Assembly: GCF_023028105.1 (NCBI RefSeq) | Contig: NZ_CP095491.1 | Coordinates: 1,426,001 to 1,490,000 of the forward strand | Length of the DNA: 64,000 nt | Source: Halosolutus gelatinilyticus | Lineage (GTDB): Archaea > Halobacteriota > Halobacteria > Halobacteriales > Natrialbaceae | Reading direction: 5' to 3' | Part shown: positions 8,520-17,548 of the stretch, in pieces | Layout of the letters: every line of letters starts with the position of its first letter | How positions within the stretch are numbered: position 1 is the first letter of the stretch | The notes under the pieces: model-generated | What the model saw: only the letters and a program-made list of their open reading frames with translations | Told to the model about the DNA's origin: nothing | Databases searched by the model: none | Translations under genes and position numbers: made by a program

Positions 8520-9305
8520 TCAGATGTCCCGCCGCCGGAAGAGCAGCTGGCTGCCGAGCAGCAGGATCGCGAAGAGCGCGAGCAGGACGCCGGTGTCGGC
8601 GAGGTCGTACGTGCCGTTGATGAGCATCGGCGTCGGCTCGTAGTAGTACGTCGGGCTGACGTACTGCAGCCACTCGAAATCGCTCGCGCCGCCGACCACC
8701 GACTCGACGAGGAAGAGCGCGAAGACGACGCCGAGCGCGGCTCGCTCCGCGATGGCGGCCCGATCGACGAGGACCGAGCACACCACGCCGATCGCCACGC
8801 AGACGAGCAGGTACGGGATCGACAGCAGGTGCACCAACGCGAGATCCACCGGGTCGATCGTCTCGCCGATCGCGAGCACCAGCGCGTAGGTGACGACGGC
8901 GATGACGACGTTGAGCGTGACGAGCGGGAGCAGCAGCGAGGCGACCTTCTCGGCGAGCAGCCGCGCCCGGGAGACCGGGAACGAGAGCAGCAGGTCCATT
9001 CGATCCTTCTCGATGTCGTCCGCGATGAGCCCGCCGCCCACGTACGCGAAGTACAGCCCCAGGGCGAGCAGCCACACGAAGTTGTAGATCTGCGACCCGA
9101 GGAAGCCCTCGATCGTCGCCATCGTCTCGATGCCGAACGCGTCCATCAGCGCGGGCGGCATCGATTCGAGCATCTGGTCGTAATCGACGCCCTCCAGGAC
9201 GGTGTAGTACCAGACGATGAAGGCCACGTAGAGACTCAGCGCGACCGTCAGGACGACCGTTCCTCGAACGCGGCGGCTTGCCTCGTACCGGGCGGTCTCA
9301 AGCAT
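8520..9305 (-). CDS. ABC-2 type transporter permease
   Basis: A 261-residue membrane protein with about six transmembrane helices, in the ABC-2 export permease class. The segment DDIEKDRMDLLLSFPVSRARLLAEK (split here as DDIEKDRMD and SFPVSRARLL) is the conserved cytoplasmic coupling helix. Its start overlaps the end of the ATP-binding gene at 9298 by 8 bp, so the two are cotranscribed and should form a homodimeric-type exporter. The substrate is unknown; the divergent TetR gene suggests inducible efflux. Confidence 0.9.
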   Translation of the reverse strand: MLETARYEASRRVRGTVVLTVALSLYVAFIVWYYTVLEGVDYDQMLESMPPALMDAFGIETMATIEGFLGSQIYNFVWLLALGLYFAYVGGGLIADDIEKDRMDLLLSFPVSRARLLAEKVASLLLPLVTLNVVIAVVTYALVLAIGETIDPVDLALVHLLSIPYLLVCVAIGVVCSVLVDRAAIAERAALGVVFALFLVESVVGGASDFEWLQYVSPTYYYEPTPMLINGTYDLADTGVLLALFAILLLGSQLLFRRRDI

Positions 9306-10215
9306 CGGTCGTCACCTCCTGGCCGGCCGCCTCGAGACCGTCCGCGCCGTAGTAGTGCATGAACACGTCCTCGAGCGCCGGTTCGCTGATCTCGACGTCG
9401 ACGACGTCGTGGCTCGCGAGCGCTCGGAGGAGCGTGTTGTAGTCGCCGGCGTAGGTGAACTGGACGCCCTCGGCGAACGTGGAGACGTCGAAGACGCCTT
9501 CGAGGTCGGTGAGCGCCGCGCCGACCTCGTCGGTCGTCTGGACGCGGACGCGTTTGCCGCCCTGATCGAGCAGCGTCTCGACGTCCTCGAGGCCGACGAG
9601 TCGCCCCTCGCGGAGGATGCCGACGCGATCGCAGATGCGCCGGACCTCGCTCAGCACGTGCGAGGAGAAGAAGATCGTCGTCCCGCGCTCGCGCTCGGCC
9701 CTGATGAACTCGTTGAACGCCTCCTGCTTGAGCGGGTCGAGCCCCGACGTCGGCTCGTCCATGATGACGAGATCGGGGTCGTGCATGAAGGCCTGGACGA
9801 TCCCGAGCATCCGCTCGTTCCCGGTCGAATACTCCCGGATCGGCCGATCGACGGGCGGCGTGAAGATCTCGAGGAGTTCGTCCCGGCGGCTGTCACCCTT
9901 GATCGACGCGTGGTAGTCGAGGACGCGATCGCCGGTGACGTCCTCGTCGAATCCGAGGTGCGCGGGCAGGTACCCGACCCGACGTTTCGCCTCGAGCAGG
10001 GCGGCCTCGTCGCGAACGTCGGCACCGAGGACAGTTGCGGTGCCGGACGTCGGCGCGAGCAAGCCGAGCAGCGTGCGGATCGTCGTCGTCTTGCCGGCCC
10101 CGTTCGGTCCCAGGAAACCGAATACCTCGCCCTCCTCGACCTCGAACGACAGCGAATCGACGCCGAGGACGCTCCCGTAGTCCTTCGTCAGGTCGGCCAC
10201 TTCGATGACGGCCAT
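9298..10215 (-). CDS. ABC transporter ATP-binding protein
   Basis: A 305-residue nucleotide-binding subunit. Walker A is [10 protein letters not shown] near residue 36, a YSTGNERM segment replaces the classical LSGGQ-type signature, and Walker B (LVIMDEPTSGLDP) follows. The last 90 residues form the accessory domain usual in drug and lantibiotic-type exporters. ATG 10215 begins the canonical MAVIEVADLTKDYG and lies about 25 bp downstream of a TATA-like sequence (10238-10247), which suggests a leaderless message. It forms an operon with the permease at 8520. Confidence 0.93.
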   Translation of the reverse strand: MAVIEVADLTKDYGSVLGVDSLSFEVEEGEVFGFLGPNGAGKTTTIRTLLGLLAPTSGTATVLGADVRDEAALLEAKRRVGYLPAHLGFDEDVTGDRVLDYHASIKGDSRRDELLEIFTPPVDRPIREYSTGNERMLGIVQAFMHDPDLVIMDEPTSGLDPLKQEAFNEFIRAERERGTTIFFSSHVLSEVRRICDRVGILREGRLVGLEDVETLLDQGGKRVRVQTTDEVGAALTDLEGVFDVSTFAEGVQFTYAGDYNTLLRALASHDVVDVEISEPALEDVFMHYYGADGLEAAGQEVTTDA

Positions 10216-10227
10216 ACTCGTATCTTG

Positions 10228-10262
10228 ACCTCGTGACCATATATCTTTTCCGTTCACGAGGT
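10228..10262. promoter_or_regulatory. Operator-like inverted repeat between exporter and tetR
   Basis: ACCTCGTGA (10228-10236) and TCACGAGGT (10254-10262) are perfect 9-bp inverted arms. The minus-strand TATA box of the exporter lies between them, and the plus-strand TATA (about 10280-10287) of the TetR gene lies just beyond. A TetR dimer bound here could repress both directions. Confidence 0.6.
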
Positions 10263-10311
10263 TGTGACCGGTGACCATCTTATTTATGAAGTTTCACCGC
10301 CAAGGAGGCTC

Positions 10312-10932
10312 ATGCACGGATTCAGCGACGAAGAGCGGGATCGGATTCGAGAAGAACTCCTCGAAGTTGGGCGCGAAAAAGTCCTCACCTACGGAATAAA
10401 GAAGACGAACGTCGCGGACATCACCGAGCCAGTCGGCATCGCAAAGAGTTCGTTCTACCTCTTCTTCGACTCGAAAGCGGAGCTCTATCTGGAGATCATG
10501 CAGCAAGAGGCCAACGAGTTCATCGGGACCCTCGAGAGCGAACTGGACGGTATCGAGGATCCGCGAGAGGGATTCGAACGGCTGTGCTGGTGCTACAAGG
10601 AGTTCGTCGAGAACAACCCGCTCGTTCAGCAACTGTTCCGCGAGGACGACTACCGGATGTTTCGCGACGACGTGTCGCCGGAGCGACTCGCGGAGATCGA
10701 ACAGCAGAGCGTCGCCGAAGTCGTTCCGCACGTCGTCTCCCTGCAAGAGCGAAGCAACGGGTTACTCGCGGAGAGCGATCCGGTGACGGTTCTCGGCGTG
10801 CTCGGAACGGTCGAACTGCTCGCCCTCCACCGGGAGGATTACGACGAGTACGAGGACGGCTACTACGAGCGGGTACAGGAGCTGCTCATCACGACGCTCG
10901 CTCGGGGGTTGACGGCCGAACCGCCGACGTGA
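10312..10932 (+). CDS. TetR/AcrR-family transcriptional regulator
   Basis: A 206-residue one-component regulator. The N-terminal helix-turn-helix covers about residues 5-50; KTNVADITEPVGIAKSSFYLFF is the recognition region (given in parts: KTNVADI, GIAKSSFYLFF). The C-terminal ligand-binding and dimer domain has the family's usual length. ATG 10312 is preceded by AAGGAGG. The gene is divergent from the ABC exporter, and the inverted repeat at 10228-10262 is the likely operator, so autoregulation and control of the exporter are inferred. Confidence 0.93.
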   Translation: MHGFSDEERDRIREELLEVGREKVLTYGIKKTNVADITEPVGIAKSSFYLFFDSKAELYLEIMQQEANEFIGTLESELDGIEDPREGFERLCWCYKEFVENNPLVQQLFREDDYRMFRDDVSPERLAEIEQQSVAEVVPHVVSLQERSNGLLAESDPVTVLGVLGTVELLALHREDYDEYEDGYYERVQELLITTLARGLTAEPPT

Positions 10933-11153
10933 CCGGCTGAGCACTCACTACTCATCCGATGTTCCGCGAGAAGAAGCGTGTCTTCGCCGACGTTCTCGGC
11001 TGAACGGATCAGGGACCATCTCGACCGATCCACGCCGTCGACGTGGCCGTCACTCGAGAACGAGCACCTGCCGTCGATCGAGAGCGGCCGGAGTCGTCCG
11101 CATCGATCGCTCGAAAACACCGTATCGTCCCGTTTCGCGGTCATTCACGGGAA

Positions 11154-11171
11154 TTCAACTACATGGTTAAA
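11154..11171 (+). promoter_or_regulatory. Probable ArsR operator overlapping the arsR TATA box
   Basis: TTCAAC-tacatg-GTTAAA, an 18-bp imperfect palindrome. Its right arm runs into a TATA-like sequence (gttaaataat, 11167-11176) about 26 bp upstream of the arsR ATG, so binding would block TBP on a leaderless promoter. The same TTYAAC-N6-GTTRAA pattern recurs at 23100-23117. Confidence 0.55.
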
Positions 11172-11197
11172 TAATTGCGGCGCGTCTGTTCGATCGG

Positions 11198-11536
11198 ATG
11201 GTCGAACGACAGTCGAACGAACCGGACCTCGACGCGATCTTCGGAGCGCTGGCCCATCCGACGCGACGGGCGCTCGTCGAGCAGCTGGCCGCCGGCCCCG
11301 CGAGCGTCGGCGAGCTGGCCGAACCCCACGACGTGTCCCTGGCCGCGGTGTCGAAACACCTGCAAGTGCTCGAGGATGCGGGGCTCATCGAAGTCGAGAA
11401 GGACGGCCGTATCCGCCGTTGCTACCTGGACGCCGCGCCGCTGAGCGAGGCGTTTGGCTGGTTGACCCGGTACCGCGTCTTCTGGGACGATCGATTCGAC
11501 GCGCTCGCAGACCATCTGGAGACCGAAGACCGATGA
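11198..11536 (+). CDS. ArsR-family winged-helix regulator
   Basis: A 112-residue regulator with a single winged helix (about residues 12-95). Recognition-helix sequence LAAVSKHLQVLEDAGLIEVEK and the conserved HPTRRALVEQL opening are present. No metal-binding cysteine pair is seen, so it is not a classical metal sensor. The stop codon overlaps the ATG of the AHSA1 gene (ATGA). ArsR genes of this type are often coupled to AHSA1/START-like genes, and the ligand in such pairs is unknown. Confidence 0.93.
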   Translation: MVERQSNEPDLDAIFGALAHPTRRALVEQLAAGPASVGELAEPHDVSLAAVSKHLQVLEDAGLIEVEKDGRIRRCYLDAAPLSEAFGWLTRYRVFWDDRFDALADHLETEDR

Positions 11537-12057
11537 CAGCAGACCCACAGAGCGGAATGGACCGCGGACCGAACGAAACGACCGTAACCGCCGACCCGGA
11601 CGACCAATCGATCGTCATCACCCGCGTATTCGACGCGCCGCGCGAACGCGTGTTCGAAGCGTACACGGATCCGGACCTCATCCCGGAGTGGTGGGCCCCG
11701 CGGAGGTACACGACAACAGTCGACGAGATGGAGGTTCGCCGCGGCGGCAGATGGCGGTTCAGCAACCGCGAGCCGGACGGCGGCGAGCACGCGTTTCACG
11801 GCGTCTACCACGAGATCACTCCGCCCGAGCGACTCGTACAGACCTTCGAGTACGAGGGAATGCCCGGACACATCGCCCTCGAAACGGCGGCGTTCGAGTC
11901 GGTCGACGGTGGAACGAAGCTGACCCTGGAGGCGGTCTATCAGTCGACCGAAGACCGCGACGGGATGCTCGAGACCGGCGGCGAAGACGGAGCGATCGAG
12001 ACGATCGAGCAACTCGCCGAACTGCTGACCGCGTCCGAGGAGGAGGAGCGGCGATGA
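11533..12057 (+). CDS. SRPBCC/AHSA1-type START-like protein (first)
   Basis: A 174-residue protein whose C-terminal 145 residues form a START-like fold, with the family pattern IVITRVFDAPRERVFEAYTDP, a WWAP motif and a late GGTKLTLE strand. Such proteins bind hydrophobic ligands or act as co-chaperone-like domains. No catalytic residue can be assigned. Start ATG 11533 overlaps the arsR stop, and its own stop overlaps the second AHSA1 gene (ATGA at 12054), so all three are translationally coupled. Confidence 0.92.
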   Translation: MTADPQSGMDRGPNETTVTADPDDQSIVITRVFDAPRERVFEAYTDPDLIPEWWAPRRYTTTVDEMEVRRGGRWRFSNREPDGGEHAFHGVYHEITPPERLVQTFEYEGMPGHIALETAAFESVDGGTKLTLEAVYQSTEDRDGMLETGGEDGAIETIEQLAELLTASEEEERR

Positions 12058-12518
12058 CCGCCGCGGCGAATTCCGACCGAAGCGTGACCGTGAATCGCGT
12101 GATCGAGGCGCCACCCGACAGGGTCTACGATGCCTTCCTCGACCCCGACGATCTCGCAGCATGGTTGCCCCCGACCGGCTTCCGAGCCGAGGTTCACGAA
12201 CTCGAGCCCGAGGAAGGCGGAACGTTCCGCATGACGTTCACGGGCGAAACCGAGGAGTTCGAGTCCTACTCCCAGTCGTTTCACGGCACCTACTTGGAGC
12301 TGTCGCCGGGCGAGCGGATCGTCTACACCGACGAGTTCGAAACGGACGATCCGGAGATGGCCGGCGAGATGACGGTCACGGTCACTTTCGAGGCGGTTCC
12401 CGGCGGGACCGAGGTGACCGTCGTCCAGGAAGACATCCCCGAGGCGATCTCCGGAGACGACGCGAACGAGGGGTGGACCGACTCGCTCGGAAACCTCGCG
12501 CGACTGGTGGAGGCGTAA
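12054..12518 (+). CDS. SRPBCC/AHSA1-type START-like protein (second)
   Basis: A 154-residue paralog of the preceding gene, with VTVNRVIEAPPDRVYDAFLDP, an AWLPPTGF motif in place of WWAP, and a C-terminal helix NEGWTDSLGNLARLVEA. It is the third gene of the arsR operon. Two dissimilar AHSA1 copies in tandem may act as a pair with related ligands; this is inference. The operon is probably controlled by the operator at 11154-11171. Confidence 0.92.
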   Translation: MTAAANSDRSVTVNRVIEAPPDRVYDAFLDPDDLAAWLPPTGFRAEVHELEPEEGGTFRMTFTGETEEFESYSQSFHGTYLELSPGERIVYTDEFETDDPEMAGEMTVTVTFEAVPGGTEVTVVQEDIPEAISGDDANEGWTDSLGNLARLVEA

Positions 12519-12850
12519 CGGACGACGCCCCGCCGGCCGAGGTCGGGGTCGACTCGAGAGACGCGGCCTGGCGATCGCAGTAAGCGATGACCGTCGGTTT
12601 CGAGATCATCGCCGGAACGCCGACCTCGGAGTGGGTTCGAGGTCGCCACGACAGATCGACTCCCGACGGACCGCCTCGAACGTCGCGGACGAGCGACGTG
12701 GTACCGCGATCGCTTCGACTTCTTGCCTGAGGCCGTGGTGGAGACCTCGCGGTCGATGAGCCGCAGCCGCCGGAGCGCGAGATTCCGAAGCGCGGTTCGC
12801 AACGGGAATCCCGGCTCGGTGTAGCGGCGCGCCGCGTTCGAACCGGAAAG
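12519..12850. other. Non-coding gap after the arsR operon
   Basis: About 330 bp between convergent genes. Long frames here are Arg-rich and look like shadows. A short plus-strand segment near 12700-12760 reads like protein (WYRDRFDFLPEAVVE) and might be a decayed gene, but nothing firm supports this. Confidence 0.3.
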
Positions 12851-13357
12851 TCACCCACCGAGCGATGCGAGCGCCCCGACGTACAGGACGAACGAGACGA
12901 TCGCCGCCGCGGTCCGAACGTGGTTCCACCGCGCCCAGCGCGTCCGAGTCGCGGCCCAATCGCTCGGCGGCGACGCGGGATCCCAGGCGGCGATGGCGTC
13001 GTTCATCGGAAAGTGGACCAGCACCGTCACGGCGATCGTCCCGATCGCGTAGACGACGACGCCCGCGAGAAACAGGCGGCCGTACTGCGCCGCCCAGTCG
13101 CCGCGGAGGACCACGACCGCCGCGCAGGCCGCCGGGACCGCGATCGCGCCGAAGAACGCGACGCCGAACGCCGAGTTCCGAATCCGCTCGTTGATCGGCT
13201 GCATCACCGCGGCGTACGCGTCCGCCGGAAGCACCGCGAGCGCCGGGACCACGCTCGCCGAATAGGCGAAGAAGAATCCGGCCATGACGCCGCCGAAGAC
13301 CGCCGACGCCGCGACCAGATGGACGGCGAAACCCTCCGAGAGAACGGTCGAGATCAC
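12851..13357 (-). CDS. DUF1772 (anthrone oxygenase-like) membrane protein
   Basis: A 168-residue protein with four hydrophobic helices and the family features of DUF1772: a PMNDAIAAWDP motif after the third helix and ARWNHVRT before the last. Some fungal and bacterial members are linked to anthrone or polyketide oxidation, but most have no assigned reaction. Start GTG 13357 lies 4 bp after the stop of the upstream NAD-binding gene, so the two form an operon, probably under the divergent HxlR regulator. Confidence 0.85.
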   Translation of the reverse strand: MISTVLSEGFAVHLVAASAVFGGVMAGFFFAYSASVVPALAVLPADAYAAVMQPINERIRNSAFGVAFFGAIAVPAACAAVVVLRGDWAAQYGRLFLAGVVVYAIGTIAVTVLVHFPMNDAIAAWDPASPPSDWAATRTRWARWNHVRTAAAIVSFVLYVGALASLGG

Positions 13358-13361
13358 GGCC

Positions 13362-14144
13362 TCAGACGCCTCCGGCTCGGCCGGCGTCTCGCTCGACGGG
13401 CGTCGTGGTGTCGCCGGCCCACTCGGCCGCGACGAGACGACGCGGGTCCACGTTCTCGGCGTCGGCCCCCGCGACGACCTCGAACGTTCGGTTCGTCGTC
13501 GCCGGCGCGTCGAGCGCCGCCACCAGGAGGCGAGCGACGTCCGCTCGCGGGATCGACCCCGTTGTGGTCCCGCCGCTTTCAGTGACGAGGACGTCGTTCG
13601 TCGCCGGCTCGTCGGTTAACCACCCCGGCCGAACGATCGCGTACTCGAGGCCCGACTCGACCAGCGCCCGTTCGGCGCGGTTTTTCTCGCGAACCGTCCA
13701 CCGGAGCACGACCGCGCGCGCCCACAGCGGCATCCCCCGCCGGGAGTCGCCGGCGCCGATCGTGCTCTGGAGGACGAACCGCCGAACGCCCGCGTCGACC
13801 GCGGCCTCGACGAGGTTGCGCACGCCGGTTCCGTCGACGACGCGGCCGGGGCGGAGCAATCCGGTCGTCAGGGTCAACCCCGCGGCGAACAGGGCGGCGT
13901 CGCAGTTCTCCACAGCCGCTCGCGCGGCCGCTTGATCGAGCAGATCGCCGACGACGACCTCGTCGGCGCCGGCCGCGAGCAGCGAGTCGCGGTTCGCCGC
14001 CGATCGAGTCATCGCCCGGACGCGAACCGACGCGTCGGTTGCGGCGGTCGCGGCGGTCTCATCGGTCAGTTCGCGGAGGATTTCGCGGCCGGTCCGACCC
14101 GTCGCCCCGGCGACGAGGACGGTGGAAGTCGAGTCGTGAGTCAT
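13362..14144 (-). CDS. NAD(P)-binding atypical SDR protein
   Basis: A 260-residue Rossmann-fold protein of the NAD(P)H-binding or atypical-SDR type (NmrA/YwnB-like). The glycine motif VAGATGRTGREIL is at residues 10-22 and an RPGWLTDEP segment is late in the fold. The usual SDR Tyr-x3-Lys is not seen, so it may be a redox sensor or a reductase of a different mechanism. It is the first gene of a two-gene operon with DUF1772 and is divergent from an HxlR regulator. Confidence 0.88.
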   Translation of the reverse strand: MTHDSTSTVLVAGATGRTGREILRELTDETAATAATDASVRVRAMTRSAANRDSLLAAGADEVVVGDLLDQAAARAAVENCDAALFAAGLTLTTGLLRPGRVVDGTGVRNLVEAAVDAGVRRFVLQSTIGAGDSRRGMPLWARAVVLRWTVREKNRAERALVESGLEYAIVRPGWLTDEPATNDVLVTESGGTTTGSIPRADVARLLVAALDAPATTNRTFEVVAGADAENVDPRRLVAAEWAGDTTTPVERDAGRAGGV

Positions 14145-14340
14145 CGTTGTTCACGACGTCGTAGGTCGCCCGCGACGATAAGATGTCGAGTTTCTTAGAG
14201 GAAAGGGACTATCCCCATGGAAAGCGGCCCGAGGTCCGTGCCGACGCGGGCACACGCGGCGCCACAACCGCGTACGTCGTCCCCTCGAGCGACGCGCAAC
14301 TCGAGGCAGCTATTTGCCCCGTCCCGCCGTTATCGGACCT

Positions 14341-14802
14341 ATGGAACCACCCGAGTCCGATGAATCGACCCCGTCGAAGGCCGAGGGAGCGGCGGGGCCC
14401 TCCCGAGACGTCGATCCGCACGCCGTCGTCGAGGAGCACCTGTCTCTGCTCGACGACGCGCCCCACATCGACGACACCCCGAAGGAACTGAACGAGACGG
14501 TCGGCGAACTCCTCGAGCTGTTGAGCAACGCGCACGCGCTGGCGATCCTCTACCAGCTCTTCTGCGAGCGGCGACCGCTGCGATTCTCGGAACTCGAGGC
14601 GGCGATCGGCGTCACCCCGAAAGTGCTCTCTCGGCGCCTGGCGGAACTCGTCGACGCCGACCTCGTCTCCCGACGATCGTACGACGAGATCCCGCCGCGC
14701 GTCGAGTACGCGCCCACACCGAAGGCCGACGCGCTCGATCCCGCGTTCCAATTTCTCTACGCGTGGGCGGCTCGCTACGAGTCCGAGGGCGCGGTCGAGT
14801 GA
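14341..14802 (+). CDS. HxlR-family transcriptional regulator
   Basis: A 153-residue protein with a flexible acidic N-terminus of about 55 residues and a winged helix (about 58-145). VTPKVLSRRLAELVDADLVSRR is the recognition region and wing (written here as VTPKVLSRRLAEL and DADLVSRR). HxlR proteins often sense electrophiles or redox stress through a cysteine; the only Cys here is in YQLFCERR. It is divergent from the SDR/DUF1772 operon and probably regulates it. ATG 14341 lies about 27 bp from a TATA-like sequence, which suggests a leaderless message. Confidence 0.9.
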   Translation: MEPPESDESTPSKAEGAAGPSRDVDPHAVVEEHLSLLDDAPHIDDTPKELNETVGELLELLSNAHALAILYQLFCERRPLRFSELEAAIGVTPKVLSRRLAELVDADLVSRRSYDEIPPRVEYAPTPKADALDPAFQFLYAWAARYESEGAVE

Positions 14803-15196
14803 ACACCGAGAGACAGCTGCCCTCCGCTCCGCGACGTCAGGCGCCGGTGACGTGACGAGACGCCGCGCGGTGAGGACGATCGGAGATCGGTCCGCAGACT
14901 CGAGCGTCGGAAGACGGCCCGTCCTAATACATAATAGATATTATATATCGGTCGACCGGTATCGGTATCGACGGACGTTTGGCGCCAATATTACCAGATA
15001 TATTACTATTATTTGTTTGATCCGAATATCCCCTTATTACACCAGTGAAAACCCCATTTTTGTGCCATCGCGTTACCATGGTAGCGCCGTAACATGATCG
15101 ATAGAAAACATTATTTGGATCGCCGCCGAAGAGGGTTTGCACGGTTCGCCAACCGACTGGAATATCGCCGTCGTCGAGCGGCCGCTATCGACAATT
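14803..15196. other. AT-rich intergenic stretch upstream of the UvrA-like gene
   Basis: The section from about 14925 to 15125 is far richer in A and T than its surroundings, with many TATA-like sequences (e.g. atattatatatc near 14939). No gene is recognised. It may be a transferred or relaxed promoter region for the UvrA-like gene; frames here are short. Confidence 0.4.
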
Positions 15197-17452
15197 ATGA
15201 TAGATACACTACAATCCGATCGCATCGAACTGACGCGGGTCCGAGAGAACAATCTCAAAGATATTTCGCTCGAAATTCCGAAGCGCCAGATCACCGTCTT
15301 TACGGGCGTCTCGGGGGCGGGAAAGTCGTCGCTCGTCTTCGATACGATCGCCGCGGAGTCGCAGCGACAGCTGAACGAGATGTTCTCGACGTTCGTGCAA
15401 AATTTTCTGCCGAGGTACGGCCAGCCGGACGCAGACTCCATCGAGAACCTCTCGGCCGCGGTTATCGTCAATCAGAAACCGATCAGCGGCAACGCGCGAT
15501 CGACGGTCGGCACCTTCACCGACATCTACTCGCTGCTCAGGCTCCTGTACTCGCGCGTCGGCGAGCCCCAGGTCGGCTACTCGGACGCCTTTTCGTTCAA
15601 CGTCCCCGAAGGGATGTGCCCTACTTGCGACGGGTTGGGAGAAACGATGACCCTCGACGTGGAGCAACTCCTCGACACGTCCGCGTCGCTCGACGACGGC
15701 GCGATCCGGTTCCCGCCGTTCAAGCACCAGTGGAAGACGTACGTCGAAGCCGGTCTCTTCGACGGCGACAAGACGCTCGCCGAGTACACGGAGTCGGAGT
15801 GGGAACTGCTCCTTCACGGCGACACGTCCGTCGATCACCCGAACGACTCGATCGAGCTCAATTACGAGGGGCTCGTCGACAAGTTCACGCGGCTCTACAT
15901 CGAGCGGGACATCAGTTCGTTGGGCGAGCGCACCCGCGAGTCCGTAGACCGCGTCACGTCTCGAGGCACCTGCCCGGCGTGTGAGGGAGCGAGGCTCAAT
16001 CGAGACGCCCTGCGGAGCGAGATCGACGGCTACAACATCGCGGAACTCGCCGCGATGAACGTCACGGATCTCCTGGAAGTGGTACCCGGTATCGACGAGC
16101 CGGCCGCCGAACCGATCGTCTCGGAACTGGTCGACCGACTGGAGAACCTCGTCACGGTCGGCCTCGGCTATCTCAGCCTCGATCGGGAAACGCCCACGCT
16201 CTCCGGCGGCGAAGCGCAGCGGATCAAGATGGTGAAACACCTCAACAGTAGCCTCACGGACATGACGTACATTTTCGACGAACCGACCATCGGGTTGCAC
16301 CCGCGCGACGTTCACGGGCTGAACGAACTGCTCCGGGAGTTACGGGACGCCGGGAACACGGTGCTCGTCGTCGAACACGATCCCGACGTGATCGAGATCG
16401 CGGATCACGTCATAGACATCGGCCCCGAAGCGGGAGAGAACGGCGGGGAGATCGTCTACCAAGGGGGGGTGGACGGGTTGTACGAAGCCGACACGCTGAC
16501 GGGACGACACCTGAGTCGAGATCGGCCGGTGAAATCCGAGTTCCGTCGGCCAACCGGCCGGCTGATCGTCGCCGACGCGTCGCGACACAACCTCCGAAAC
16601 GTCACCGTCGACATCCCAACGGGCGTTCTCACCGTCGTGACGGGCGTCGCGGGAGCCGGAAAGAGCACGCTCACCGACGTGTTCCTCGAGGCGCACCCCG
16701 ACGCGATCAGCATCGATCAGTCGGCGGTGAGCACGTCGATCCGATCGGTTCTCGCCACGTACACCGGCTTGATGGACGACATTCGCGATCAGTTCGCGCA
16801 GGCCAACGGCGTCAGTACGTCGCTGTTCAGTTTCAATTCGGACGGGGCGTGTCCGGAGTGCGAAGGGCACGGATTCAACTACACCGACCTGGCGTTCATG
16901 GACCCGGTGAAATCGCCGTGCGAAGTCTGCGACGGGAGGCGGTACAGAGACGACGTCCTCCGGTACACCGTCCGCGGAAAATCGATCAGTGACGTACTGG
17001 ACATGACGGTAAGCGAAGCCCTGGACTTTTTCGAGCGGTCGTCGCTCCGACGGACCCTCGAGGCGCTCGAGGACGTCGGCGTCGGCTACCTCACGTTGGG
17101 CCAGTCGCTCCCGACGCTCTCGGGCGGCGAGTGCCAGCGGATCAAACTCTCGAGCGAGTTGCACAAGTCCGGAAGCGTCTACGTGCTGGACGAGCCGACC
17201 ACCGGCCTCCACATGGCCGACCTGGAGCGAATGCTCTCGATTCTGAACCGACTGGTGGACGAGGGGAACACGGTGGTCGTGATCGAACACAACCTCGAGA
17301 TCGTAAAGAACGCCGATTGGGTCATCGACGTCGGGCCGGATGGCGGCAGGCGCGGCGGCACCGTCGTCTTCGAAGGGACGCCGCGACAGCTGCTCGACGA
17401 AGAGGGGTCGTTCACCGCCGAGTTCTTGCGGAAGGACGTTCGGGCGGCGTGA
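15197..17452 (+). CDS. UvrA-like ABC ATPase (UvrA2/DrrC type)
   Basis: A 751-residue UvrA-family protein with two ABC modules: Walker A GVSGAGKSS (about residue 37) and GVAGAGKST, signatures TLSGGEAQRIK and TLSGGECQRIK, and CxxC zinc pairs in CPTC, CPAC, CPEC and CEVC. It is about 200 residues shorter than repair UvrA, which fits the short class (UvrA2/DrrC) lacking the UvrB-binding region. DrrC of daunorubicin producers has this architecture and gives resistance to DNA-intercalating drugs. Convergent DrrA/DrrB-type genes follow directly. ATG 15197 (MIDTLQSDRIELTRVRENN, start only) was preferred over a TTG at 15137. Confidence 0.88.
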   Translation: MIDTLQSDRIELTRVRENNLKDISLEIPKRQITVFTGVSGAGKSSLVFDTIAAESQRQLNEMFSTFVQNFLPRYGQPDADSIENLSAAVIVNQKPISGNARSTVGTFTDIYSLLRLLYSRVGEPQVGYSDAFSFNVPEGMCPTCDGLGETMTLDVEQLLDTSASLDDGAIRFPPFKHQWKTYVEAGLFDGDKTLAEYTESEWELLLHGDTSVDHPNDSIELNYEGLVDKFTRLYIERDISSLGERTRESVDRVTSRGTCPACEGARLNRDALRSEIDGYNIAELAAMNVTDLLEVVPGIDEPAAEPIVSELVDRLENLVTVGLGYLSLDRETPTLSGGEAQRIKMVKHLNSSLTDMTYIFDEPTIGLHPRDVHGLNELLRELRDAGNTVLVVEHDPDVIEIADHVIDIGPEAGENGGEIVYQGGVDGLYEADTLTGRHLSRDRPVKSEFRRPTGRLIVADASRHNLRNVTVDIPTGVLTVVTGVAGAGKSTLTDVFLEAHPDAISIDQSAVSTSIRSVLATYTGLMDDIRDQFAQANGVSTSLFSFNSDGACPECEGHGFNYTDLAFMDPVKSPCEVCDGRRYRDDVLRYTVRGKSISDVLDMTVSEALDFFERSSLRRTLEALEDVGVGYLTLGQSLPTLSGGECQRIKLSSELHKSGSVYVLDEPTTGLHMADLERMLSILNRLVDEGNTVVVIEHNLEIVKNADWVIDVGPDGGRRGGTVVFEGTPRQLLDEEGSFTAEFLRKDVRAA

Positions 17453-17548
17453 AGGTGCGCCTCGCCGCGGATGGAGGACACCCGTCGAAAACGGTACCGA
17501 AGACGGAGCCCGGCGATCGCGTTTCGATTCGACGGGTGGGATCGATCC

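Noticed and set aside
7402-9075. Long 557-codon version of the prepilin peptidase
   Set aside because: The first 200 codons are Arg/Gly/Ala-rich antisense-like sequence over the ABC permease; the true membrane protein starts at GTG 8469.
12636-12800. Plus-strand frame with WYRDRFDFLPEAVVE
   Set aside because: Only one short block looks protein-like. No family could be recognised, and the frame ends in Arg/Ser repeats.
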